Origin: Rhinopomastus cyanomelas
Taxonomy: Eukaryota > Chordata > Aves > Bucerotiformes > Rhinopomastidae
NCBI GenBank assembly: GCA_013400115.1
Contig: VXBP01001164.1
Coordinates: 124,001 to 188,000 of the forward strand
DNA: 64,000 nt
Reading direction: 5' to 3'
Both the position numbers and the translations under genes were made by a program. The notes under the pieces were generated by a model. It was not told the DNA's origin, did not search any database, and saw nothing but the letters and a program-made list of their open reading frames with translations. Positions 55,644 to 64,000 of the stretch are shown one piece after another; positions within the stretch are counted from its first letter, which is position 1, and each line of letters starts with the position of its first letter.

Positions 55644-55906
55644 AGCCTGGAATGTGTTGCCCAGGAAGGTGGTGGAGGCCCCGTCCTTGGAGACGTTCAA
55701 GGCCAGGCTGAATGGGGCTCTGGGCAGCCTGATCTAGGGTGGGGTGTCCCTGCCCATGGCAGGGCAGTTGGGACTGGATGGTAGTGTGGTCCCTTCTAAC
55801 CCAGACTGACTGTATGACTTGGTCTGGGTGATCCTGCTGTATCAGGGGGACTGGACTGGATGATCTTTCGAGGTCCCTTCCAATCCCTAATGATTCTATG
55901 ATTCTA
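55644..55906 (+). mobile_element. Composite-tail CR1 nested in a minus-strand CR1 tail
   Basis: The element starts AGCCTGGAATGTGTTGCC and reads ...VVEAPSLETFKARLNGALGSLI. Its 3' UTR has GATCTAGGGTGGGGTGTCCC and ends GACTGACTGTATGAC, followed without spacer by TTGGTCTGGGTGATCCTGC and a tail ending GATTCTATGATTCTA. It splits another CR1 between CGAAAG and AAAGATC; AAAG on both sides may be a short target duplication. The nesting shows that the composite form itself was mobile. Confidence 0.93.
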
Positions 55907-55931
55907 AAAGATCATCTAGTCCAATCCCCCA
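55907..55931 (-). mobile_element. CR1 tail stub, right part of a split element
   Basis: AAAGATCATCTAGTCCAATC and CCCCC continue the stub interrupted at 55643 and are then truncated. Confidence 0.82.
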
Positions 55932-56382
55932 ACAGGACTTTTTTCTGTAGCTCCAAGTCCTTTACTAGCCCTTTCTATTCCCAAAAAGAGAGGAATTCTT
56001 CTAACACAAAAGCTACTTTTGCACAGTCACCAAGCCTCTGTACAGTCCATTTTCCTACTGCATGTGTTTGACAGCTGTACGAAACACCGCTGTACATGGT
56101 TTGAATACACACGGTGCAGAAAAGCTGGAGGACATGGCAGAAACTCAGGGCATCCGAGCACAACTTCTACTGTTAGGCAGGTACATGGGGTTTCAACCAG
56201 GATGATCCTGATCAACTGAAAAAGAAAGAGAAATAAAGGAAGGTACTTCTGTCTCAAACATTTAATGTCGGACCCATTCACTGTGCTGCAGCATAGAGGC
56301 GATGGGGCTGAACAGGAAATGTTTCAGCTCTGCAGTTGCAGTCCTTCAAATGCTTAAGTCTGGGAAAAGTTCTGGGATTTCT
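55932..56382. other. Unique sequence, nothing recognised
   Basis: No gene or repeat recognised. Confidence 0.4.
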
Positions 56383-56764
56383 TAGAATCATAGAACCATT
56401 AGGGATTGGAAGGGACCTCAGAAGATCATCTAGTCCAATCCCCCTGACACAGCAGGATCACCTAGACCAAGTCGCTCAGGAACATCTCCAGGAGGGTCTT
56501 AAACATCTCCAGTGAAGGAGACTCCACAAACCACCCTGGGCAGCCTGTCCCAGTGCTCTGTCAACCTCACTGGGAAGAAGTTCCTTCTCATATTTATATG
56601 GAACATCCTGTGTTCCAGCTCACACTTGTTGCCCCTCATCCTATCATCAGACGACACTGAGCAGAGCCTGGCTCCATCCTCCTGACACCCACCCTTCACA
56701 CATTTATAGACATGAATGAGGTCACCCCTCAGTCTCCTCTTCTCCAAACTAAAGAGACCCAGCT
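56383..56764 (-). mobile_element. 5'-truncated CR1 LINE, ORF2 C-terminus and tail
   Basis: On the minus strand a 100-codon frame (56499-56801) includes LGLFSLEKRRLRGDLIHVYK, FHINMRRNFFPVRLTEHWDR and LPRVV. A change near the ESPSLE codons ends it early. The tail has two octamers. Confidence 0.95.
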
Positions 56765-57494
56765 GTGCTCTTCTTCCTGTGCTCTGCTGCCTTAGGAACA
56801 ATAGGAAAGAATCAATTCCAATTTTTCATTTGTCAGTCTTTCCTGTCTTCTAGCTTTAAGGTTTTTTCCTAAGACACATCAGAAATTGAACCTTTGAATT
56901 TGCACTGATTTCTCCCGTAGGCAATCTGTTGCCTGTTACATTTCATTCTTTATTTGAAAAAGTCCCTCTGTATTTAATTGTTTCTAGTGATGAGAGAAAG
57001 ACAATAAGACGATATAAAGGGGCGTAAAATCTTACAGACAGTGTAAACCCAGACAGGACTATGACACTGCTTTGCAGACATCACGTCCTTCAGCGCACTC
57101 TCTGTCCTGGCCTCAGAGCAGATTACAGCTGTGCTACTGCAGGCCAATTCCCAAAGGTGTTTCTTCCCACCGAAACTAACAGGAAAGCAGTGGGTGGGCG
57201 GTGTGCTGAGGACAGAGGTGGGTTGGCAGTGTTGGGAGGTTTGATCTGCAATACCAACACCTGAAATGCAGAGCTCTGCTAGTGCCTGGATCGCGGCTTG
57301 TCATCTGGCCCCAGGGCAGAGAGAGCCCAGGGGGTGTCTGCTCAAGAAACTCAGGCACAGGCTGAATCTGACCCCAGCTTTCACAGCCTAGCTCCAGTTC
57401 TCTGTGCTTTGGGTACGTCCTGTACCTGTCCTGCCCTCTGCATCTCGCTGCTAAATCCACCACCTGGTGGATTACACCCCTTCTGCGCTTTTCA
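56765..57494. other. Unique sequence, nothing recognised
   Basis: Overlapping frames of up to 108 codons (57176-57502) without recognised family. Confidence 0.35.
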
Positions 57495-57552
57495 AGAATC
57501 ATAGACTGACAGGGGCTGGAAGGGACCTCTGAAGATCATCTAGTGCATCTCC
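57495..57552 (-). mobile_element. Short, diverged CR1-type tail
   Basis: AGAATCATAGACTGACAGGG and GCTGGAAGGGACCTCTGAAG form the tail of an older CR1 variant (ACAGGGGCTGG instead of TTAGGGATTGG). Confidence 0.8.
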
Positions 57553-58087
57553 TGCTTCTCTTTCTCTCTTTTGCAGAGCTCATCTCTGGGAGGTGTGTTG
57601 GCTGCTCATAAGGTGGGGAATCTGGAGGGTGGAAGAGATTAAAGTCTCTGTCACCATCTGGAAGGTTCTTTGTGGGACACGTTTTGTATGCGAATGAAAC
57701 CATGAAATCCGATCGTGACAGACAGGCCTTCAAAGGTTGTCTGGCCAGCAGAAACATAAAACCCAGTTTGGTTTCCTAAGTTACCCAGGACCCGAAATAG
57801 TACTTTTGTAGTACAACATGTGTGTTCCATCCTGTCTTTCACAGAGATCAGGTGTTAAGCTGTACCCCTTCCTCTGCCGGTTTGTCACCTGAAGAGGTGC
57901 CTGGTAGAGTTCTGCCTTCTCTAGCCAAGCCAGAGCCGCTTCAACAGCGCTTCAGAAGGGTGTGAGTGCCAGAGATGGCACAGAAGTGTATTCACTGCTC
58001 AGCCCAGGCTTATGCAACATAGAATAGAATAGAATAAGCAAAGACTCGAGGTGGTAGTTTGCAGGCACCTGATCTTTGCCATTCTGC
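57553..58087. other. Unique sequence with a short AGAAT pentamer run
   Basis: ATAGAATAGAATAGAATA at about 58020-58036 is a minor simple repeat; nothing else is recognised. Confidence 0.4.
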
Positions 58088-58157
58088 TCATAGAATCACT
58101 AGGGATCGGAAAGGACCTCAAAAGATCATCTAGTCCAACCCCCTGCCACAGCTCATC
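58088..58157 (-). mobile_element. CR1 LINE 3'-terminal stub
   Basis: TCATAGAATCACTAGGGATC and GGAAAGGACCTC lead to CCACAGCTCATC, where it is truncated. Confidence 0.88.
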
Positions 58158-58535
58158 TAAGTCTGAAAACAGCCACGGTTCTTAAACACCAAGGACATAG
58201 CCAGGAGGGCTGTGTTCAGCAGGCAGTGGGTGGAATCACCATCATCAGCCCTGCTGATGGCTGCTTTCTCACTTTTCTGCTCTATTCCTGCCCACACCAA
58301 TTCTCTCTGTGGGATAGAGGAGACACAGAAACTGGGAGCAAAACAGCACAGATGCCCCATACTAAGCTTCTCTGCCAGACCTCTTACTTTTCATGTAAAA
58401 GTCTATTTTATGGGCTAAATGTATTGATTCCACTGCTTTGAGAAGGGTCTTTTGGACAACTAGCAAAGGAGGCTGTTAATTACGAAGAAGCAGTTCTGAG
58501 TGGCACAGTTTGAGGATATAGGCGAGAACTCTATT
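58158..58535. other. Unique sequence, nothing recognised
   Basis: Short frames only. Confidence 0.4.
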
Positions 58536-60125
58536 TCATAGGATCATAGGATCATAGGATGTTAGGGGTTGGAAGGGACCCAAGAGATCATCCAGTCCAA
58601 CCCCCCTGCCAGAGCAGGACAAAACTATCTAACACAGATCACAGAGGAACACATCCAGGCGGGCCTTGAAAGTCCCCAGAGAAGGAGACTCCACGACCTC
58701 CCTGGGGAGTCTGTTCCAGTGCTCCGTGACCCTCACAGTAAAGAAGTTCCCCCTTGTGTGGAGGCAGAACCTCCTCTGCTGCAACTTACACCCATTGCTC
58801 CTTGTCCTATCACAGGGAGCAAGTGAAAAGAGCCTGTCCCCCCCCTCCTGGCCAGCCTTCAGGTACTTATAAACATTTATCAAATCTCCCCTAAGTCTTC
58901 TCTTCTCCAGACTAAAAAGCCCCAAGTCCCTCAGCCTCTCCTCATAAGCCATGCCCTCCTGTCCCCTAATCATCCTCGTAGCCCTCCGCTGGACCCTCTC
59001 CAGTAGATCCTTGTCCCTCTTAAACTGGGGGGCCCAAAACTGAACACAGTACTCAAGATGAGGCCTCACCAGGGCAGAGTAGAGGGGGAGAAGAACTTCC
59101 CTCGATCTGCTGGACACACTCCTCCTAATACACCCCAGGATCCCATTGGCCTTCTTGGCCACCAGGGCACATTGCTGTGCCATGGTTAACCTGTTGTCCA
59201 CCAGGACCCCCAGGTCCCTCTCCACAGGACTGCTTTCCAGTAGATCACCTCCCAGCCTGTACTGGTGGAGTTTGTTATTCCTCCCCAGATGCAGGACTCT
59301 GCACTTGTCCCTGTTGAACCTCATCTGGTTTCTCTGTGCCCAGCCCTCCAGTCTGTCCAGGTCTCTCTGGATGGCAGCACAGCCCTCAGCCGTATCAGCC
59401 AAACCTCCCAGCTTGGTGTCGTCGGCAAACTTGCTGAGCAGACACTCTGTGCCCTCATCAATGTCATTGATGAAGATGTTGAACAAGACCGGTCCCAGCA
59501 CCGATCCCTGGGGGACACCACTAGTCACAGCTCTCCAGCTGGACCTGGCACCATTGATCACCACCCTCTGAACTCTATCCTGCAACCAGTTCCTAACCCA
59601 CCTCACTGTCTGCTCTTCCATCCCACACCTCCTCAGCTTGCTCACTAAAATTTCATGGGAGACAGTGTCAAAGGCCTTGCTAAGGTCAAGGTAGACCACA
59701 TCCACTGATTTCCCTGAATCTAACCATTCAGTTATTGCATTATAGAATGCTATCAGGTTAGACAAGCAGGACTTCCCCTTCATAAATCCGTGCTGACTAC
59801 TCCTGATAACCTTCTTCTCTTCCAAGTGCCTTGAGATGCCCTCTAGCAGGAACCGCTCCATCATTTTTCCAGGGATGGAGGTGAGGCTGACTGGTCTATA
59901 GTTTCCTGGAACTTCTTTCTTGCTCTTTTTGAAGTCTGGAGTGACACTGGCTCTCCTCCAGTCCTCAGGCACCTCTCCTGTCTGCCACGATTTGGCAAAG
60001 ATGATAGATAGCGGGAGGGCAATAATCTCAGCCAGCTCTCTCAGCACCCTTGGGTGCATCTCATCAGGGCCCATGGACTTGTTAATGTTCAATTTCCTAA
60101 AATGATTTCTAGCTTCATTAACTAC
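58536..60125 (-). mobile_element. Long CR1 LINE copy (about 1.6 kb) with intact 3' end
   Basis: This is the longest and best-preserved element of the window. The 3' tail has three ATAGGATC-type octamers and TGTTAGGGGTTGGAAGGGAC. The 3' UTR is very short, about 90 bp after the stop at 58629. The body holds one uninterrupted ORF2 segment. The 5' end lies near 60120, just upstream of the NEARNHFRKLNINKSMGPDE codons, so it is truncated and lacks ORF1 and the endonuclease. Lack of frameshifts in nearly 500 codons suggests a recent insertion. Confidence 0.96.
58629..60092 (-). CDS. CR1 ORF2, 5'-truncated: reverse transcriptase and C-terminal region
   Basis: The 487-codon frame encodes a non-LTR retrotransposon reverse transcriptase, which copies CR1 RNA at a nicked genomic target in the nucleus. 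The RT domain spans about residues 45-290. It includes NYRPVSL (64-70), the catalytic YLDLSKAFD (134-142, Asp136), SGVPQGSVLGPVLF (191-204) and FADD (222-225, Asp224/Asp225). The CR1-specific C-terminal part follows (RFNRDKCRVLHLGR, RSREVLLPLYSALVRPHLEY, NFFTVRVTEHWNRLPRE, FKARLDVFLCDLC). All catalytic Asp residues remain, but the N-terminal endonuclease and the natural start are missing. The frame is also open a few codons upstream of 60092, where the assigned first codon is TTG, so the start is arbitrary. No promoter is visible; it is unlikely to be expressed as an autonomous element. Confidence 0.93.
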   Translation of the reverse strand: MNINKSMGPDEMHPRVLRELAEIIALPLSIIFAKSWQTGEVPEDWRRASVTPDFKKSKKEVPGNYRPVSLTSIPGKMMERFLLEGISRHLEEKKVIRSSQHGFMKGKSCLSNLIAFYNAITEWLDSGKSVDVVYLDLSKAFDTVSHEILVSKLRRCGMEEQTVRWVRNWLQDRVQRVVINGARSSWRAVTSGVPQGSVLGPVLFNIFINDIDEGTECLLSKFADDTKLGGLADTAEGCAAIQRDLDRLEGWAQRNQMRFNRDKCRVLHLGRNNKLHQYRLGGDLLESSPVERDLGVLVDNRLTMAQQCALVAKKANGILGCIRRSVSSRSREVLLPLYSALVRPHLEYCVQFWAPQFKRDKDLLERVQRRATRMIRGQEGMAYEERLRDLGLFSLEKRRLRGDLINVYKYLKAGQEGGDRLFSLAPCDRTRSNGCKLQQRRFCLHTRGNFFTVRVTEHWNRLPREVVESPSLGTFKARLDVFLCDLC

Positions 60126-60638
60126 AAACCTCTAACCTGGCAGCTTTCTATGGAGTAGCAGTGAGAGGTAGAGACAGGGTTCTCCCCTGGCTTTGTTCCA
60201 TGTGACAACCCATCCCAGCTGATCTAGAAGATGAACAAGACCAGGAGTTGAGTTGTCTGTGCTAGCCAGACTAGCAAGTCTGCACCTTTCCTTTAGCACA
60301 GAGAAGAAAAAAGAGGGAAGGGGAGAGAGAAGAGGAGGAAAAAAGGGAAAGGTGGCAAGGAAGCACTAGCCAGGTGACTTCTGTGCTCCCACAGCAGGCT
60401 GCGCTCTCCAGCATCAGTTGGCAGCATCTGTAGTACTGTGTTATAACTTCTGATAAATCCTTAGAGTAGGATCTAGTTATTTATCATGGTTTTGGTAGAT
60501 CAGAAAGTAGTGGTGGTACTATAACAAGTCTGGAAAGAGTAAGAGAATGAAGATGGCTATTTCAGGCTTTTCCAGTCTCCCAAGAAGACCACTCAGACTG
60601 CAGCACAACACACAGAGCTTTTCATTTTCATGGGTCCA
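60126..60638. other. Unique sequence with a polypurine tract
   Basis: No gene recognised. A 53-nt purine-only run lies at 60300-60352. Confidence 0.4.
60300..60352 (+). repeat. 53-nt polypurine tract
   Basis: The plus strand is exclusively A and G (GAGAAGAAAAAAGAGGG to GGAAAAAAGGGAAAGG). Such tracts can form triplex structures. Confidence 0.85.
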
Positions 60639-60733
60639 CTGTGGTCTGGGTGGTCCTGCTCTGGCAGAAGGTTGGACTAGATGATCTTTCGAGGTCCCTT
60701 CCAGCCCCTTATGTTCTGTGATTCTGTGATTCA
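60639..60733 (+). mobile_element. CR1 LINE last ~95 bp
   Basis: GTGGTCTGGGTGGTCCTGC, GGTTGGACTAGATGATC and a tail TTCTGTGATTCTGTGATTC. The TGTG form of the octamer matches some other old copies here. Confidence 0.92.
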
Positions 60734-63053
60734 GTCACAGCAAGACAGTTTTCATTAGAGTTTGGCCTGAATGAGAAAAAGTCCTCTCACTTGAATTAAA
60801 CTGAGAAATGTAGAGTCACAAGTCAAGTTTTAAAACTTTTTAACTAATGAAAGGTTAAGATGGAAAATTCAGTATAGCTGATACTGCTGGACCTGTCCAG
60901 TGCTTGGAAGGTGGATGTTCAGCAGGTGGGTGCTTACAGCAATCTTCTTTGAGAGATACGAGCACCCTCCAGTCCCCCTGGCTTTCCTGAGAGCAAGGCT
61001 GCAGCGTCTCCAAGCACTGGCTTGTGTGACAGGATAAAAGTACAACTCATGAGGGTAGGTGCCTGCTGTTGTTGGAGCGTTGTGTTCAGAGAGGCCTGAT
61101 GCCAGGAAGTTTTATTCTGGTTCTGATGTCTGGCTATGGCGGGTGCTGCAGTTGTCTCAAAATTACCTAAGGATTCCCTTGCACGAGCATCTTGCCAAAC
61201 ACTCTTCTAACTCTCAGTGAACTGCAAAGAAACTCACGAGCCAGAGTGCTCAGCCTTCTGCTGCACCATGATTTAGAGTAGTTTAGGAAGCAGGACCTTA
61301 GTATGATCATCACTGTTATACTATAAGGTGTTGTAAAACCTTTAGAGCTGAGATCCAGGAGTCTCTATGGCTCATTCATTCTCTAAAAGAAACAATGAAA
61401 GGGCTCTCCAAGCACGAGTTTAATTTGGCAAATTGCTTCAGATTAGCAAACAAGCTGGCATTTCCTCAAGCTTTTCCAGGTTACATCCACAGATGAGCCT
61501 GAGTGCAGCTCACACCACCGGGGAAGGAGGACGTTTGTTGCAGGGTGACAGTCTTGGTTTTAATGAATTAAAAAGTGGCTTTGGGATAACTTACAACAGG
61601 TGGGTTTTTCCCAAAGCTAGACAAAACTTATTTGTGTGTATCTGCTTAGAGCAGTGGTTCTGCCAGCTCCCCTTAGCTGAGCTGAGGACGAGCACAGTCG
61701 ACGTGACACCGTGTCCCTCAGTATGATGGACCGCAAGCATGGATGAAGGAATTACTGTATACCCTTGTTCCTGATCTGGAATTATGGTAAACATTTATCT
61801 ACTAATGCAAATCAGATTCAGACCATGAAGATTGATTTTCATATAATTTGACCTTGTCTAATAAGTCTTCTTGACCAGATGAATTACAGGGTCTTTGCAC
61901 TGATTTATTCTTGCTTGTGCATAAAGTGCTGTGTACTTACTCATTCATTATGCTCAGCACATCAGACTTGGGAAGATTATATTATTTGAAAATTAGACTT
62001 CAGACATCAATGTTTTACCACAGACCTCTCCTCGACTGTTTGACTTACTACAGGCCTGTCCTCCAACATGAAGAAACCCACAGAAAATAAATGACTTTGT
62101 TTTGTTGAGCCTGCGTGTTCAGTGATAATCCCAGAACTGTCTCTGTTCTGTGATGAGCCTGCTCACGTTATGGTGAAGGAAAACGACTAAGCAACGTGAT
62201 GCTACTTAAATATTTTACCCTACCCTCTGTCCACAAACATTGACAAGACTTAATTATAATTATGCTTTATTGTGTCACTACAAGGAGAACCTGCCTTTAT
62301 TTACCTGATCCTTATTCTACGTACCTGAAGACATACTGGTTTCTTTTACTGTCTACATTAAACCCATCCCAAACCCAGAGATTCTTGTAAGGCCGGACTC
62401 GCAGCTACTGACACTCAGGGGAAGGCTCCCTTGCATTTGAACTGTCTGTGCATCAGGCTCTTGGTGCAAACAGCCCTACGAATGCAGTTCAGATCATAAC
62501 TACATGTAAAGGGGACTGTGTGAAGGAAACATCACCATGATCGCAACGCCTCTTTCTCATATGAGCTTACATTGAAGCTGAAGAAACCTCGTGTTGCTAC
62601 TTTCTTTTTGATTGCCACTGCTCTTTTTCCCTGGCCCTTGCTTATGTTTGAAATGTAAAAAAAGAAATCATATAGTCATTTAATCAACTGCCCCGTTCAG
62701 AACATTTATGATTATAGTAAATCTGTCTCAACACTGACTTCTTCAACATCTCCCTAGATACCTCTTTGCATCTATTTCAACAAATTGTGGCCTATTTATC
62801 ATTATTAATTGTTTACAATCCTTCACATGGTTCATGATTTATCTCAAATGATTTAATGTAGACTCCTCATTTTTTAAAATGTGAAGCTGAATTGTGTCAT
62901 TTAGCCAATTATCCAAGTGAACCGTGAACGCGGTTATTCTGCTCACTGAAAAATCGTGGTCTTTTGGCAACCGCATCTGTGGACAATAGATAGAGCCTCT
63001 GGACAGCTCAGCCAATTGTGCATGTCTATCTGTCCTTCCAAGGAAACACATAT
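60734..63053. other. 2.3 kb unique AT-rich sequence, nothing recognised
   Basis: No frame above 97 codons, no recognised repeat. A+T content rises after 61800. Confidence 0.4.
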
Positions 63054-63520
63054 ATCATAGAATCATAGAATCACTAGGGATTGGAAGGGACCTCCAAAGA
63101 TCATCCAGTCCAATCCCCCTGCCACAGCAGCATCACCTAGACCAAGTCGCACAGGAACACATCCAGGTGAGTTTTAAATGTCTCCAGAGAAGGGGACTCC
63201 ACAACCTCCCTGGGCAGCCTGTCCCAGTGCTCTGTCACCCTCACTGGAAGGAAGCTCCTTCTCATATTTATGTGGAACCTCCTATGTTCCAGCTGACAAC
63301 CACTGCCCCTTGTCCTATCACTAGATGACACTGAGAAGAACCTGGCTCCATCCTCCTGACACCCACCCTTCACATATTTATCGACATTAATGAGGTCACC
63401 TCACCCCTCAGTCCGCTCTTCTCCAAGTTAAAAAGACCCAGCTCCCTCAGCCTCTCCTCATAAGGGAGGTGTTCTCCTCCCTTCATCATCCCTGTTGCTC
63501 TATGCTGGGCAGCCTCCACA
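63054..63520 (-). mobile_element. 5'-truncated CR1 LINE, ORF2 C-terminus and tail
   Basis: Two intact octamers and CACTAGGGATTGGAAGGGAC start the tail. A minus-strand frame (63137-63373) reads GCQLEHRRFHINMRRSFLPV, EHWDRLPREVV and FKTHLDVFLCDLV. A duplication of TCACC near 63395-63405 breaks the frame upstream. The copy ends near GGCAGCCTCCACA. Confidence 0.95.
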
Positions 63521-64000
63521 TGTACATATGGTTCCAAGCAAGTGACCACAAACAGTTTGTCAAATGATTTTTGTACTTATTCATAGCTGTGGACAAGTAG
63601 CAACTGAAGTAGACTTAAGATGTTTCAGGACATGCTTGTAGAGCCATGATCTTTCAAAATATTTAAGGATGTTGCAGTGTGGAATTACATTGGTATCAGT
63701 AGAATTAATGTGCTCGAAAAACATGAAGATCTTTGAGTGAGTTTAAGCAGCAGAACTCAAAACTAGGCCATTCTAGAAGAACTTTGGATGGTTCCTCTGT
63801 TAATAAAAGGTGGAGGGGTGACAGAAGCAAGCATTAAGCCCTGCAAAGAACCTGCGTTTCATTTCTATGATGACAGAGACCTAAATTTTAGCCCTTCAGC
63901 CACTTGTACTTTGAGACTGAATAGGGAACCTCAGAAGTCTATTATTTTAGCCAAAAAATATTCACGTTGAAAAGGAAAAAATATTTCACAAGACGGCTGA
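63521..64000. other. Unique sequence to window end, nothing recognised
   Basis: AT-rich with short frames only. Confidence 0.4.

Noticed and set aside
59146..59648. Plus-strand frames of 127-141 codons
   Set aside because: They are antisense shadows of the CR1 reverse-transcriptase frame on the minus strand.
58629..60092. Reverse transcriptase as part of a retron, group II intron or retroviral pol
   Set aside because: SKAFDTVSHEIL, the C-terminal region and the octamer tail are specific to CR1 LINEs; no protease, integrase or LTR is linked.

Overview
The window is gene-poor nuclear DNA from a bird. Three things show this: about thirty copies and fragments of the avian/reptilian LINE CR1, with its 8-bp ATTCTATG-type 3' repeat tail; two LTRs of the avian ERVL class; and a vertebrate-type tRNA-Asn(GTT) gene with internal pol III promoter boxes. 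I found no operons, no prokaryotic signals and no recognisable spliced host protein gene. By my boundaries CR1 covers roughly 10 kb (about 15%), which is dense for a bird. One copy keeps a long uninterrupted reverse-transcriptase frame and others sit inside older CR1s, so CR1 has moved recently in this lineage. That would fit a CR1-rich group such as woodpeckers and allies, but the species cannot be fixed from this sequence.

Layout. 0-5.6 kb: a 1.06-kb plus-strand ERVL LTR (584-1646), then three CR1 pieces. 5.6-13.8 kb: plain unique sequence with no recognised gene. 13.8-16.1 kb: a near-perfect 378-bp tandem duplication around a single N, and a four-copy 83-bp minisatellite. 17.0-27.7 kb: a CR1-free block holding two GC/CpG-rich islands (about 17.66-18.56 and 20.2-20.83 kb), the tRNA-Asn gene at the edge of the first, and AT-rich non-coding DNA beside the second that looks like candidate regulatory sequence; it ends with a CATC microsatellite at 26.3 kb. 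27.7-64 kb: intergenic or intronic sequence packed with CR1 in both orientations, with nested insertions at 34.0-34.6 and 55.1-55.9 kb, one minus-strand ERVL LTR at 46.4 kb, an 84-bp tandem duplication at 43.6 kb, and the long CR1 at 58.5-60.1 kb.

The tRNA gene is the only functional gene I can support. The protein-coding features are CR1 ORF2 pieces, none of which encodes a complete protein; the best is 487 codons with the reverse-transcriptase catalytic residues but no endonuclease domain. The most unusual observation is that three CR1 copies share one junction at which the 3' UTR of one CR1 type is fused to the 3' tail of another, suggesting a mobile composite subfamily. All three single Ns in the window fall at hard or discontinuous places (a duplication boundary, a CpG island, a CR1 break), so local assembly errors should be considered.
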